Assembly (NCBI GenBank): GCA_942492815.1
Contig: OW818658.1
Span: 7,812,001 to 7,876,000 of the forward strand
Source: JAEUWI01 sp942492815
Lineage (GTDB): Bacteria; Hydrogenedentota; Hydrogenedentia; Hydrogenedentales; JAEUWI01
Direction of reading: 5' to 3'
DNA: 64,000 nt
Shown here one piece after another: positions 25,496 through 34,324 of the stretch. The notes beneath the pieces were generated by a model. That model searched no databases. It saw only the letters and a program-made list of their open reading frames with translations, and was not told the origin of the DNA. The position numbers and the translations under genes were made by a program. Positions within the stretch are counted from its first letter, which is position 1; every line of letters begins with the position of its first letter.

Positions 25496-27301
25496 ATGCA
25501 GATCATGATTACGGCGAAGGCAGGGTATACGCGGGGGGCATCGTGGATGCTCGACACAAAGTCGCTGGTCATCGGGCGCTCGTATCGCTGCGATATCGTG
25601 GTGGACGATGGGACGGTGTCCCGGCAGCACTGCCGTATACAAAAAGTGCTCGAAGGGGTGCGCCTGGAGGACTTGGGTAGCCGAAACCCTGCCCTCGTCG
25701 ATGGCGTCCCCCAGGAAGACGTCGTGCTCAAGGTGGGCGACGAATTCAGCGTTGGCCGAGCGATCTTCCTTATCACGGCCGTCGCCGAATCGGGGGTGCC
25801 ATCGGGCCGTGGTCCGACGGACTCGGACACACTCTCCCTCGATCTCAAGGATCTCGGGCTGGATGCCATTGAGCAGGGCAAATCCTGGCCGGGCACCTTT
25901 ACGGACTACGTGCTCCTCTTTCGCTTCACCCGCAGTTGCAGCCTTCTGAAGTCCGAAGTGGCCCTCTCCAACCAGATGCAGGACATTATTGTCCAGCGCT
26001 TTACCGCCGGACGCGTCTATATCCTCCAGGAAGATGAAGGGCGCTGGCCCGTCATGGAGCTGCTGGAGATCACCGACGAGACCCTCATCCGTCAAGAGTC
26101 CCTCGAAAAGGCCGTGGATGAGCGTCGTGCCCTCTCTTTCGCCCTGCCCCATCGCGACGGTACCTCGGGGCACGTTTTCTTTGCGCCCCTGTTCTACGGG
26201 GACCACTGCGAGGGGCTGGCGGTGCTGACGATGGATGTGATGGGCCCGGATGGGGATCGAGAGGCCGCTCTCCGGCTTTTTTCAGCGCTCTGCGAGCTGG
26301 TCGGACCCTATCTCCACGCGGCGAGGGAACATGACCGCCTCGTCCAGCTCAATCACCGGCTGACCAGCACGGACGGCTTTGCCCGGATGCCTCTGGTGGG
26401 CCAGAGCCGCGTTATGAAGGGCCTTCGCACCCAGGTCTACGAGGCTGCGGCAACCCCCATGAACGTCCTCATCACGGGGGAAACAGGCACGGGTAAGGAG
26501 CTAATCGCCCGGGCCATCCACCGCAACAGCACTCGGGCCTCCAAACCCTATATTATCCTCAATTGCGCGGCCATACCTGCGGAACTGTTCGAAAGTGAGC
26601 TTTTCGGCTACGAGCGCGGGGCCTTTACGGGTGCCCAGGGTTCCAAGAAAGGCCTCATCTCCCTCGCCAATACGGGCATACTCTTTCTCGACGAAGTCGG
26701 CGACCTCAGCCTGGAAAACCAGGCCAGGATTCTGCGTGTCCTGGAACAGGGGACCTATCGCCGTCTCGGCGCACCACAGGAGGAGCAGGTCGACGTTCGC
26801 TTCATCGCCGCCACCAATCGGCCCGTAGACGACAAAGGATTTCGCTCCGACCTCTATCACCGACTGGCTGGCTTCACTTTGCACGCCCCGCCCCTGCGCG
26901 AGCGCGCGGAGGACATCCCCCTGCTGGCGCAACACTTTGTGGATGGGTTGGCCGCCCAGGATGCCCGCCTGATCCGGACCATTTCCCAGGAAGCGGCCGA
27001 GGTGCTGAAGCAGTATCACTGGCCTGGAAACGTGCGCCAGCTCCGGAATACCGTCGAGCGCATCGCCCACCGGAGCAATACCACCCTGATTGCGACCGAA
27101 GACATCTGGCGCGATGGCCAGATCAGCAAGAACCCTGAAAAGGAAGTGGGACCGCTATTGTCCCTCTACGAGATGGAGCGGGAGCATGTCCTCAAAGTGT
27201 TGCGGACCTGTACCGGAAACCGGGCCAAGGCGGCCCGAATTCTGGGGATTAGTCGCAGCACCCTATACCTGAAGCTGGCGGAATACGGCGTTGACGAGTG
27301 A
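25496..27301 (+). CDS. Sigma-54-dependent activator with FHA and GAF domains
   Basis: 601 residues from the ATG at 25496 (a GTG 18 nt upstream is the alternative). FHA domain at 1-95 (VIGRSYRCDIVVDDGTVSRQ, with the GRS and SRQH landmarks) binds phospho-Thr; a GAF-like region spans ~140-285; the AAA+ domain has Walker A GETGTGKE (~327-334), the sigma-54 contact loop GAFTGA (~375-380) and Walker B LFLDEVGD; a Fis-type HTH (RAKAARILGISRSTLYLKL) ends it. The FHA input implies control by a Ser/Thr kinase rather than a two-component receiver. It lies directly upstream of the pseudopilin operon, its likely target, although no good -24/-12 site was seen there. Confidence 0.93.
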   Translation: MQIMITAKAGYTRGASWMLDTKSLVIGRSYRCDIVVDDGTVSRQHCRIQKVLEGVRLEDLGSRNPALVDGVPQEDVVLKVGDEFSVGRAIFLITAVAESGVPSGRGPTDSDTLSLDLKDLGLDAIEQGKSWPGTFTDYVLLFRFTRSCSLLKSEVALSNQMQDIIVQRFTAGRVYILQEDEGRWPVMELLEITDETLIRQESLEKAVDERRALSFALPHRDGTSGHVFFAPLFYGDHCEGLAVLTMDVMGPDGDREAALRLFSALCELVGPYLHAAREHDRLVQLNHRLTSTDGFARMPLVGQSRVMKGLRTQVYEAAATPMNVLITGETGTGKELIARAIHRNSTRASKPYIILNCAAIPAELFESELFGYERGAFTGAQGSKKGLISLANTGILFLDEVGDLSLENQARILRVLEQGTYRRLGAPQEEQVDVRFIAATNRPVDDKGFRSDLYHRLAGFTLHAPPLRERAEDIPLLAQHFVDGLAAQDARLIRTISQEAAEVLKQYHWPGNVRQLRNTVERIAHRSNTTLIATEDIWRDGQISKNPEKEVGPLLSLYEMEREHVLKVLRTCTGNRAKAARILGISRSTLYLKLAEYGVDE

Positions 27302-27320
27302 CCGATTTTTGGTCACTTTT
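27297..27320 (+). terminator. Weak intrinsic terminator after the activator gene
   Basis: AGTGACC - GATTTTT - GGTCACT followed by TTT. The 7-bp stem overlaps the TGA stop. Confidence 0.45.
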
Positions 27321-27466
27321 GTGCTCCAGCCAAGCGACTTCGGTCGAGCGTCTTCGAGGTGAAGTTGTCGCATAATGGGAATGATTGTTCAGGCTTGAAT
27401 AATAATTCGATATAATTCCATTTTTCGTCAATGATTTAAGGGGCTTATTTCCAGTTTTTTTTAGTG

Positions 27467-27496
27467 TTGACATATCGGCTGAATTGTGCTTAATAT
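27467..27496 (+). promoter_or_regulatory. Sigma-70 promoter of the pseudopilin operon
   Basis: TTGACA, 18-nt spacer, TAATAT. About 100 nt lie between the -10 and the first start codon. The surrounding 27302-27500 is markedly AT-rich (T-runs) compared with the genes, and holds nothing else recognised. Confidence 0.65.
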
Positions 27497-27601
27497 ACCG
27501 TTCGTCCCACAAATATTTTGAGACGCTTGCTGACCATCTGCGTCCCCAGGCATTTCAGCGCCACCCTGCGTGGTACTGGTTGCCAAGCAGGAAGGAGTTT
27601 C

Positions 27602-28144
27602 ATGCAATTCGTTCTTCAGCACTCCAGTGATCCGCCGTCCCGGCACGCTCGGGCGGGCTTTACGCTCATCGAACTCATCGTTTCACTCTTCGTTATCAGT
27701 GTTGCGACCACCATCTTCATGCACCTCTATGCGACGAGCATGGACTTGGGGAAACTGTCCCGGAACCGGCAGATAGCCGTTTCCATCGCCGAAGAGCAGC
27801 TCGGCCTGCTCATGCGGAACCCCGAAAGTTTTGTCTGGGACAAGGACAACCCCGACGCGGCGGGCCTCTTCCGCGTTCGCGCCAGCGCCGATGACCCCCG
27901 TGCCGGTGTCGAGGCCGCCCTTCCAACGTCTACCCTTCCCGACGAACGCGCCTTTCAGCGCGAGTCCACCGTGTTCAGCCAGTTCCGCTGGAAAGCGGTC
28001 GGCAAGTTGGGCGCGCGCGGATTATTCTACGAAGTGACCGTCGATGTCTCCTGGGAACAGAGCGGCAAGAGCGAGAGCATCACGCTGACGGGCGCCGTGC
28101 CCCGCGGCAAGGTTGAACCCAACTGGACGGAGGCCCCGAAATGA
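27602..28144 (+). CDS. Type II secretion/type IV pilin-like minor pseudopilin (GspI/PulI-like position)
   Basis: 180 residues from the ATG at 27602, which has a strong AAGGAG 5 nt upstream. Prepilin motif ARAGFTLIELIVSLFVISV: cleavage by prepilin peptidase is expected after Gly, with Glu+5 present and the following helix forming the filament core. The mature globular part is ~150 residues. Stop overlaps the next ATG (ATGA). It would act at the inner membrane as a filament-tip component of a secretion pseudopilus. A longer frame from 27518 lacks a ribosome-binding site. Confidence 0.85.
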   Translation: MQFVLQHSSDPPSRHARAGFTLIELIVSLFVISVATTIFMHLYATSMDLGKLSRNRQIAVSIAEEQLGLLMRNPESFVWDKDNPDAAGLFRVRASADDPRAGVEAALPTSTLPDERAFQRESTVFSQFRWKAVGKLGARGLFYEVTVDVSWEQSGKSESITLTGAVPRGKVEPNWTEAPK

Positions 28145-28776
28145 CGAGCCATCGGAAGCACTCCGGCTTTACCCTTTTCGAACTGCTGGTGGTACTGTCG
28201 GTCATGTCCGTCGTATCGACCATCGGCGTGACCGCCTACAGCCGGGTTACGGGCGTGTGGCGCGTGAGCACACTGCGCATGGAAATGGCCTCCAGCGCCG
28301 AGTATATCTTCGAAACTATTCGCCGCGACATCGAGAATGTTCCGTCTTCGCTCCGGACCGGCCAGGCCATTCGGGGCACGGACGTGCTCAACGAAGAAGT
28401 GAACTACCGCCGGGTACCGCTGGACAATGACACCCTGGTGCTTCCTGTGCTTCAATCGGGCAATACAGGCGTGGCGGAGCGGATTGCGGTAAAGTACCAC
28501 ATCCAGCGCAATGGCACGGACCATGTGCTCGCTCGGACCGCGGGGCCGATGGGCGGCAGCGATCCGAATGGATCGAGCCTGATGGTCAGCGACGTAAACC
28601 GCGCGGATGTGCTCTCCATGGATGTTCAATACCTGAGTGCGGGGGTCTGGCAGCCGGTGTGGACCGGCCCAACCCATCCGGAGGCTGTTCGCGTGGCGCT
28701 GACCCTGGCGGGCAAGGGACAGCGCGAAGTGGAGCAGATTACCCGAAGTGCAGTCTTCCCGATCCGGGTAAAGTGA
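28141..28776 (+). CDS. Minor pseudopilin (GspJ-like)
   Basis: 211 residues. Prepilin motif HSGFTLFELLVVLSVMSVVS near residue 8; the mature part contains VWRVSTLRMEMASSAEYIFETIRRDI and ends VFPIRVK, consistent with GspJ length and layout. Overlaps the previous pseudopilin by 4 nt and is followed by gspK-like after 8 nt, the usual I-J-K order of type II secretion tips. Confidence 0.82.
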   Translation: MTSHRKHSGFTLFELLVVLSVMSVVSTIGVTAYSRVTGVWRVSTLRMEMASSAEYIFETIRRDIENVPSSLRTGQAIRGTDVLNEEVNYRRVPLDNDTLVLPVLQSGNTGVAERIAVKYHIQRNGTDHVLARTAGPMGGSDPNGSSLMVSDVNRADVLSMDVQYLSAGVWQPVWTGPTHPEAVRVALTLAGKGQREVEQITRSAVFPIRVK

Positions 28777-28784
28777 GGCCGAGC

Positions 28785-29894
28785 ATGCGGACAACGACAA
28801 CAAATTCCATCCAGAAATCCCGCAACGAGCGGGGTGCAGCGCTGATCTTTGCCCTGTCCATGCTGGCCATCTTCGGCTTCATGGGCGTGGCCTATGTGAA
28901 GTACATGAGCCTGAACCTCGTCGAGTCCGATCTCGATCTGCGTAAGGCGCGGGCGCGCCAACTGGCCGTTTCGGGCATCCAGATCGCGGCTTCGAGCCTT
29001 CGCCAGGAAGTGCTCTTTGCCGACAATCATGAGGTAGTCAAAGGTACGCCCGCCACGTTTGAGCTTTCGACCTACAACGGCATCACCCACGGCGACGAGG
29101 GCATTATTGCCGAGCCCATGAACGTGACCCGGTTGGCCCGCACCACTGTGACGGTGTACGATGAGGGGGGGCGCGTCAACCTGAATCACGCCCCCGCGAG
29201 CGCCCTGCAGAAACTGCTCGGCGTCGATGGCGATACCGCACGCAATATTACCGCCAACGTACCCCGCGGAGCCCAGGGTCCCGACGCCCGTTGGTTTCTC
29301 ACGACGGACGAGTTGCTCTCCCGTGGGCTCTTGACCAAGGCACAGTATGATCTGATCGTGCCCGACACGCTCACCACAGTTTCCGTTGTGGACCATGCCA
29401 ATCCGGCGGGTCACTTCGACGTGAACGGGGCGGAGCCCGCGGCCTTGGCCGCCATGCTCAATCTGACGCTCGAACAGGCGCAACAGGTGAAGTCCAAGGG
29501 CTCCTTTGCTTCCATGGAAGCGCTGGGCCAGGCGATCTCCACCGTAACCGGCGCGCCGGCGGAAGCGGTCACCGGTGAACCCGCATTGGGCCTCAAGTCC
29601 CGCTGTTTCCGCGTGGTCAGCGAGGGCTTCTACGCCAAGGCCGTTGATTCCGAGCGCTATGACGCGGCGGCCACGGAAGGCGAGAAAGACCAGCTCCTTA
29701 CGAATCGCACGACCAGCACCGTGGAAGCCGTACTCCAGTTTAACGATGATGGGACCTACGAGGTCATATACTGGAACGCAAGCCCCGAAGATACCCCTCA
29801 GGTGGCTGGCGATTCCGAAACCGCGCCCGAGAGTGGCGGGGCCGCTCCGGAAGCGGAAGTCCCCGCGGACGGGTCTGGAAGCGTATCGTCATAA
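28785..29894 (+). CDS. GspK-like pseudopilus tip protein
   Basis: 369 residues from the ATG at 28785. A short basic start is followed by RGAALIFALSMLAIFGFMGVAYV; GspK proteins have this kind of N-terminal helix with no Glu at +5. Downstream, GGRVNLNHAPASALQKLLG and GHFDVNGAEPAALAAML resemble the helix-hairpin-helix-like SAM domains of GspK. The tail (SPEDTPQVAGDSETAPESGG...) is acidic and probably disordered. The order GspI/GspJ-like then GspK-like supports the assignment. Confidence 0.78.
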   Translation: MRTTTTNSIQKSRNERGAALIFALSMLAIFGFMGVAYVKYMSLNLVESDLDLRKARARQLAVSGIQIAASSLRQEVLFADNHEVVKGTPATFELSTYNGITHGDEGIIAEPMNVTRLARTTVTVYDEGGRVNLNHAPASALQKLLGVDGDTARNITANVPRGAQGPDARWFLTTDELLSRGLLTKAQYDLIVPDTLTTVSVVDHANPAGHFDVNGAEPAALAAMLNLTLEQAQQVKSKGSFASMEALGQAISTVTGAPAEAVTGEPALGLKSRCFRVVSEGFYAKAVDSERYDAAATEGEKDQLLTNRTTSTVEAVLQFNDDGTYEVIYWNASPEDTPQVAGDSETAPESGGAAPEAEVPADGSGSVSS

Positions 29895-29967
29895 CCTGTA
29901 ACACGATTTGCGCGGGCTGCCCCTCGGGTAGTTGCCGCCGATAGGAACCAAGGGAGGAAGCCTTCTG

Positions 29968-31416
29968 ATGGCCGACGAAGCCGAAAACAGGGAACAGACT
30001 GCCGGAGCCACGCCCGCGGATGACGCGGCGGCTGCAAAAAAGAAACCGGTTGCCAAGAAAGCGCCCGCCAAAAAGGCGCCCGCGGCGAAGCCGGTCGTGA
30101 AGGCGGAAGCGCCAAGGAAAGTCGCCTTGAAGAAACTCGATGTGAAGAGTCTCGCGGACGAACTGAAAGCCCCATCGGCGGTCGAATCCCCCGCCCCGGC
30201 CGAAGCCCCCGCGGCAAAGTATGCAGCGGCGGCGGCCCCGCGCCCCGTTGGCGTGGTGAAGGCGGTGCCGGTGAAGCCGGCCGCAAAAGCGCCCGCAGGC
30301 AAGGACAACAAGCGAAGCCTCGCCGATTTCATGGGACCCGCCGCCCATGCGGTGGCGATGGGCCGTGTCTCCGAGCGCCGGGTCATCGACTTTCTGCGCC
30401 AGCTCATCATGCTGCTCCGTGCGGGTACGCCCATTCTGCGCTCCCTTCAGACCCTGTCAAAGCGCACCTCCAGCGCTGGCACCCGAGCGCTGATCGCCGA
30501 TATCACCCAATATGTGGAAGCGGGCAACCCGCTGTGGCAGGCCTTTGATCGTCACAACCGCTACTTCGACCGCGTTTTCGTGAATCTGATTAAGGCCAGT
30601 GAGGCGAGCGGTACCCTGGTGACCGTCCTCGGCCGCGTCGTCACCTACCGGTCCGAACAGGCCATGATGCGCAAGCGCGTGCGCGGTGCCATGATCTACC
30701 CCGTGGTGCTCGTCATCGCCTGCGTCGGCGTCATGCTGCTGCTGACCAAGTTCGTGATCCCCGAGTTCAAAGACATCTTCGAGAAGGCGAATATCCCCAC
30801 CCCGCCCATGACCCAGGGTATTTTCCGGGTGAGCGATTTCGTGGGCAACTACTGGTGGACGCCCTTCCCCGTGATCCTGGTGCTCTTCATCGCCTACAAG
30901 GTCGGGGTGAACAACTCGCCCCTGATGCGCTACTACGCGGATGCGATCAAGCTCCGGATCCCCATCGTGGGTTCCATTATCAAAAAGAGCGCCCTCGTCG
31001 AGCTGACCCGAACCCTTGCCCTTCTGATCCGTTCCGGCGTGCCCATGATGGCCACACTGGAGCTTACCCGCTCGGCCATCACCAACCGCCGCATTGCGGA
31101 CTGCCTGCAGGGCGTCCGTGATTCCATCGAGCGCGGCGGCGGCATGGAAGGCCCCCTGCGCAAGTCGGCCCCGGCTATCCCCCACGTGATGACCGATATG
31201 ATCGTCACCGGCGAAGAGTCCGGTAAGGTGGACGAAGTCTGCGAGCAGATCGCGGACATCTACGAAGAGGAAGTGGAAATCGAGACGCGCAGTCTTGGCG
31301 AGGCCCTCCAGCCCATCTTCACGGTGATTGTCGGTATCGGCGTCATGATCCTCTTCGTGGCGCTCTTCCTGCCGCTGATCACGTCCCTCGACTCGTTGTC
31401 CGGTTCGGGCGTGTAA
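29968..31416 (+). CDS. GspF/PilC-like inner-membrane platform protein with Lys/Ala-rich tail
   Basis: 482 residues from the ATG at 29968, with GGGAGGA ~10 nt upstream. Residues 1-~115 are Ala/Lys/Pro-rich (KKPVAKKAPAKKAPAAK), like histone H1 tails and probably disordered. The rest is two T2SF domains: RQLIMLLRAGTPILRSLQTL ... TLVTVLGRVVTYRSEQAMM, the first membrane helices, then ELTRTLALLIRSGVPMMATL ... MIVTGEESGKVDEVCEQIAD and a C-terminal helix. GspF recruits the ATPase to the pseudopilus base. No gspE, gspD or gspG lies in this window. The operon ends in a strong terminator. Confidence 0.9.
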   Translation: MADEAENREQTAGATPADDAAAAKKKPVAKKAPAKKAPAAKPVVKAEAPRKVALKKLDVKSLADELKAPSAVESPAPAEAPAAKYAAAAAPRPVGVVKAVPVKPAAKAPAGKDNKRSLADFMGPAAHAVAMGRVSERRVIDFLRQLIMLLRAGTPILRSLQTLSKRTSSAGTRALIADITQYVEAGNPLWQAFDRHNRYFDRVFVNLIKASEASGTLVTVLGRVVTYRSEQAMMRKRVRGAMIYPVVLVIACVGVMLLLTKFVIPEFKDIFEKANIPTPPMTQGIFRVSDFVGNYWWTPFPVILVLFIAYKVGVNNSPLMRYYADAIKLRIPIVGSIIKKSALVELTRTLALLIRSGVPMMATLELTRSAITNRRIADCLQGVRDSIERGGGMEGPLRKSAPAIPHVMTDMIVTGEESGKVDEVCEQIADIYEEEVEIETRSLGEALQPIFTVIVGIGVMILFVALFLPLITSLDSLSGSGV

Positions 31417-31440
31417 GGCGAAACCCATTGAGATTACATT

Positions 31441-31478
31441 CGGGGCGTCCAGCGCAGGCTGGACGCCCCGGTTTTTTT
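31441..31478 (+). terminator. Intrinsic terminator of the secretion operon
   Basis: Perfect 13-bp GC stem CGGGGCGTCCAGC / GCTGGACGCCCCG, 4-nt loop, then G and seven T. Textbook Rho-independent terminator. Confidence 0.95.
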
Positions 31479-31488
31479 CAGAGCACTT

Positions 31489-31529
31489 GATCGGACCGAT
31501 CGGTCGGATCCGACTGATCGGTCCGATGG
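31489..31529. repeat. 9-bp repeat hairpin (GATCGGACC type)
   Basis: Units GATCGGACC, GATCGGTCG, GATCCGACT, GATCGGTCC fold into a ~18-bp hairpin (ATCGGACCGATC against GATCGGTCCGAT). Same family as 16170-16250. It lies between the convergent secretion operon and thiE. Confidence 0.75.
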
Positions 31530-31564
31530 ATTCAAGGTCGCCCCCCCGGTTTTAAAATTATTTC

Positions 31565-32218
31565 CTAAACCCCCGCCGCGTGAATCGCCTGCCGCAGTTC
31601 TTTCGCTGCGGCGTACACATCCGGCGCGGCCGTCACCGCCGTGACCACGGCCACGCGCCGGGTGCCCCGGGATACGACCTCGTGGAGATTGTGGGCCTTG
31701 AGTCCACCCATGCAGGTGAATGGAATCGAGACACGGGGACGAATGACGTCGATCATCTCGGGGCCCACCACGCCCGTGGGCACATCTTTCGTCTGGGTGG
31801 CGAAGATGGGCCCGATGTTGATGTAGGTCGCGCCCGCGGCTTCGGCAGCCAGCGCCTCCGCAAGATCGTGGGTGCTGGCGCCTACCAGGAGATCGGGCGC
31901 GATGCGGCGGGCCGCCGCCACCGGGAAGTCGTCCTGGCCCAGATGCACGCCGTCCGCGCCAATGGCGAGGGCAATGTCCACCCGATCATTCACAATCAGC
32001 AGCGCACCCGCTTCACGGCAGCGGTCGGCAAAGGCCTCGCCCTTCCGAACCAGTTCTGCGGCGGAGCAGTTCTTCTCGCGAAACTGGATCAGGCGCACCC
32101 CCGCCCTCAGGCAGGCATCAAGTACATCCAGCCCGCTGCGCCCCGCGCAGAAGGCCTCGGTGATCACAACATAGAGGTCGGCCTGGGCGAATCGGGCCAC
32201 GCGTGTTGCGAGGTCCAT
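31565..32218 (-). CDS. thiE: Thiamine-phosphate synthase
   Basis: 217 residues from the ATG at 32218. ThiE joins HMP-PP and the thiazole phosphate. TIM-barrel landmarks: RLIQFREKNCSAAEL (QxRxK-like diphosphate site), LIVNDRVDIALAIGADGVHLGQDD, GASTHDLAEA, YINIGPIFATQTK and TCMGGLKAHNLHEV. Longer upstream frames run through thiS. The ATG overlaps the thiS stop by one base (TGATG), so thiS and thiE are translationally coupled. Confidence 0.95.
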   Translation of the reverse strand: MDLATRVARFAQADLYVVITEAFCAGRSGLDVLDACLRAGVRLIQFREKNCSAAELVRKGEAFADRCREAGALLIVNDRVDIALAIGADGVHLGQDDFPVAAARRIAPDLLVGASTHDLAEALAAEAAGATYINIGPIFATQTKDVPTGVVGPEMIDVIRPRVSIPFTCMGGLKAHNLHEVVSRGTRRVAVVTAVTAAPDVYAAAKELRQAIHAAGV

Positions 32219-32418
32219 CAGCCTCCCCCGACGAAGCGCACGAGCTCCAGCGTGTCGCCGTCGGCCAGGGGCGTGTCGCCAAACTGTGCGCGGGCCACAA
32301 TATCGTCGTTGCGCTGCACCACGAGGGCATCGCAATTGACTTCGAGCGCGTCGAGCAACTGCTGCAGGGACGTGCCGGCGTCAACCGTGCGGGCTTCTCC
32401 GTTCAGGGTGATATTCAT
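32218..32418 (-). CDS. thiS: Sulfur carrier protein ThiS
   Basis: 66 residues, the standard ThiS length. Starts MNITLNGEARTV and ends FVGGG, with the di-glycine C-terminus that is adenylated and thiocarboxylated to carry sulfur for the thiazole ring. Beta-grasp pattern with LQQLLDALEV and GDTPLADGDTLELV. thiG, thiF and thiH are not in the window. Confidence 0.93.
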   Translation of the reverse strand: MNITLNGEARTVDAGTSLQQLLDALEVNCDALVVQRNDDIVARAQFGDTPLADGDTLELVRFVGGG

Positions 32419-32472
32419 GATTTCGAGGGTACTCCAATGGGTTCGCAGGCCCAATCGGCCCGTCCGCCGATT

Positions 32473-34275
32473 TTATAATAGCCCCAGGCGCTTTTTGAAA
32501 TATTGGGGCCCAAAATAACCTTCACTGACCTTCAGCCGGGTGCTTTCCCCGATGGCGGGCCATTGAAACCGCTTCAGTTTGCCCCCCCGCCATGCGAGAA
32601 AGGCGTACTCTTCGTCTTCCAAAGCCTTGTCGAACTCCAGCGAAAGCTTCCGTGGCCCCCAGGCGCCCGTCTCCAGGACTCGAATGCGGAAGCCCGCACA
32701 CGACACCACATCTCCGGGCTGGTAGGGGTAAGCATGGCTGCGCATGAGCCGTTCAAAGGGCGTCGCGAGCATTTCTCCGTCCAGCACGGTAAGTTCAAAG
32801 CTGTTATTGCCCGTGCGGGTGACTTCGTGATCCGCTGGGGCCATGCTGAGGGTCTGCCAGCCCAGGGGGCGCGGGTAGTTCAGGTATCGGCGCATGACCA
32901 CCGGGTAAAATCCGGTATAAGGGTCTGCCGCGAAGAGGCAGAAGACACGCTGCCCCGTGACCGTCACGGGATCCAGTTCGACGTCGCGGAAGGCGTCTTC
33001 GGAAAGCCGGGTGAAGGTGGGAATTACGACGCTCGCACCCGCCCAGATGAGAGGTGCGAGGAGTACGTGGATGATGACAAGCCAAAGCGCTGTCACGCGG
33101 GAGAGTGTCGGAACTGTTGCGCAAGCCCGACGCAGGCACGGATCGAGAAAAACGGCAACGAGCGCACAGGCCCCCAGCGAAGGCAGCGTCAGCAGCCGTC
33201 CCGAGGGAAAGGTGGCCAGGGCGGGCAAGGCCGCGAAGAGGGAGCCCAGAAGCAGCCAAGCGAGATGGTGCCGCGTGCGAGCATCCAAGCTGCGCCAGAC
33301 GGGCCGGAGGGCCGCCGCAAAAAGTGCCAGCAGGACCAGCGCGACGAGCGGCATGAGCAGACCCGCGCCGGGAAGAAATATGGAAAGCTCCACGGGCAGG
33401 CTGAAAAACTGAGCACCGGCCAACTCCAGCATTCGGCCGGGCGCGAGGGCGAGAAAGAGGGGCCATTCGCCGACCGGATCGAAATACACGCCGGAGCCTT
33501 CCGTGCCGTAGCCGCCGAACTTGTATCCGACGATATAGATGACGCCCAGCAGTGCGGCGGGCGCGAGGCACCGGGCGCGTTCGCGCCAGGGGCCGTTCCC
33601 GAGAAATTCATAGGCGGCGACAAAGCCCAGAATGCCCAGGGCGGTCTCGCCCCCAAGCAGCCCGGTGGCATAGCCCACCAGAGAAAGGGGCATTCCGGGA
33701 CGCCACCCATCCTCGCGCCAGCGCAGGTGCGCAGCCAGACCGAGCAGCGCGGGCGCGGCGGAAACGAGGGCATTGCGGTTGGAAAGCCACAGCACGGGAA
33801 GCAGGTGTCCCTCGTCGACGATATAGAGAAGAATGCACAGCCCCGCCACAGGGAGGGAAAAGAGGCGGCGATAGATCAGGAAGGCCCCCCAGACCAGCAG
33901 GGCATACCAGAACATGCTGTGGAGGTGGTGAAAGACGGGGCGCTCGCCGAAGAGGTAAACGTCGAACATCATGGTTGCGGAGGAGAGGGGGCGGAAGAAG
34001 TGGAGCTTCAGCGCGGGCCACGTGTACCAGGGATAGGGACCCGTGTTGATGTATTCCGCCATGGCGGTCTCATCGCCCGTGGCAAAGAGGAACAGATCGA
34101 GGGGCGCGGCGCCAAAGCCGTCGCCCCGAAGGGTAAGCAGGTGGAGATAGTCGTCGAAGAAGAAGCCCGCGCCGATGGTGGGCAAGGACACCAGGAGCGC
34201 GGCAATCACGACCGCGCGGGACCGCTGCAGTCGCGCCGCCAGGGCAAGCGTGAGCTGGGTAATTCGCGCGATCAT
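32473..34275 (-). CDS. Polytopic membrane protein, GT-C-like, function unknown
   Basis: 600 residues with about ten hydrophobic segments and a C-terminal soluble part of ~170 residues. A first helix is followed by FFFDDYLHLLTL, an acidic pair right after the helix as in GT-C glycosyltransferases, then HFFRPLSSATMMFDVYLFG and LPVLWLSNRNALVS. These resemble uncharacterised membrane proteins near polysaccharide genes, but no donor or acceptor can be named. Second-last membrane gene of the leftward operon starting at 37720; 54 nt before thiS. Confidence 0.75.
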   Translation of the reverse strand: MIARITQLTLALAARLQRSRAVVIAALLVSLPTIGAGFFFDDYLHLLTLRGDGFGAAPLDLFLFATGDETAMAEYINTGPYPWYTWPALKLHFFRPLSSATMMFDVYLFGERPVFHHLHSMFWYALLVWGAFLIYRRLFSLPVAGLCILLYIVDEGHLLPVLWLSNRNALVSAAPALLGLAAHLRWREDGWRPGMPLSLVGYATGLLGGETALGILGFVAAYEFLGNGPWRERARCLAPAALLGVIYIVGYKFGGYGTEGSGVYFDPVGEWPLFLALAPGRMLELAGAQFFSLPVELSIFLPGAGLLMPLVALVLLALFAAALRPVWRSLDARTRHHLAWLLLGSLFAALPALATFPSGRLLTLPSLGACALVAVFLDPCLRRACATVPTLSRVTALWLVIIHVLLAPLIWAGASVVIPTFTRLSEDAFRDVELDPVTVTGQRVFCLFAADPYTGFYPVVMRRYLNYPRPLGWQTLSMAPADHEVTRTGNNSFELTVLDGEMLATPFERLMRSHAYPYQPGDVVSCAGFRIRVLETGAWGPRKLSLEFDKALEDEEYAFLAWRGGKLKRFQWPAIGESTRLKVSEGYFGPQYFKKRLGLL

Positions 34276-34324
34276 GGGTGTCCGTTTAGTCCGTCGAGAC
34301 CGTAGCCCCGTGGGGCCGCGGCCA

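Noticed and set aside
27518..27601. Upstream extension of the first pseudopilin
   Set aside because: AAGGAG lies directly before the ATG at 27602, and the shorter start gives a prepilin leader of normal length.
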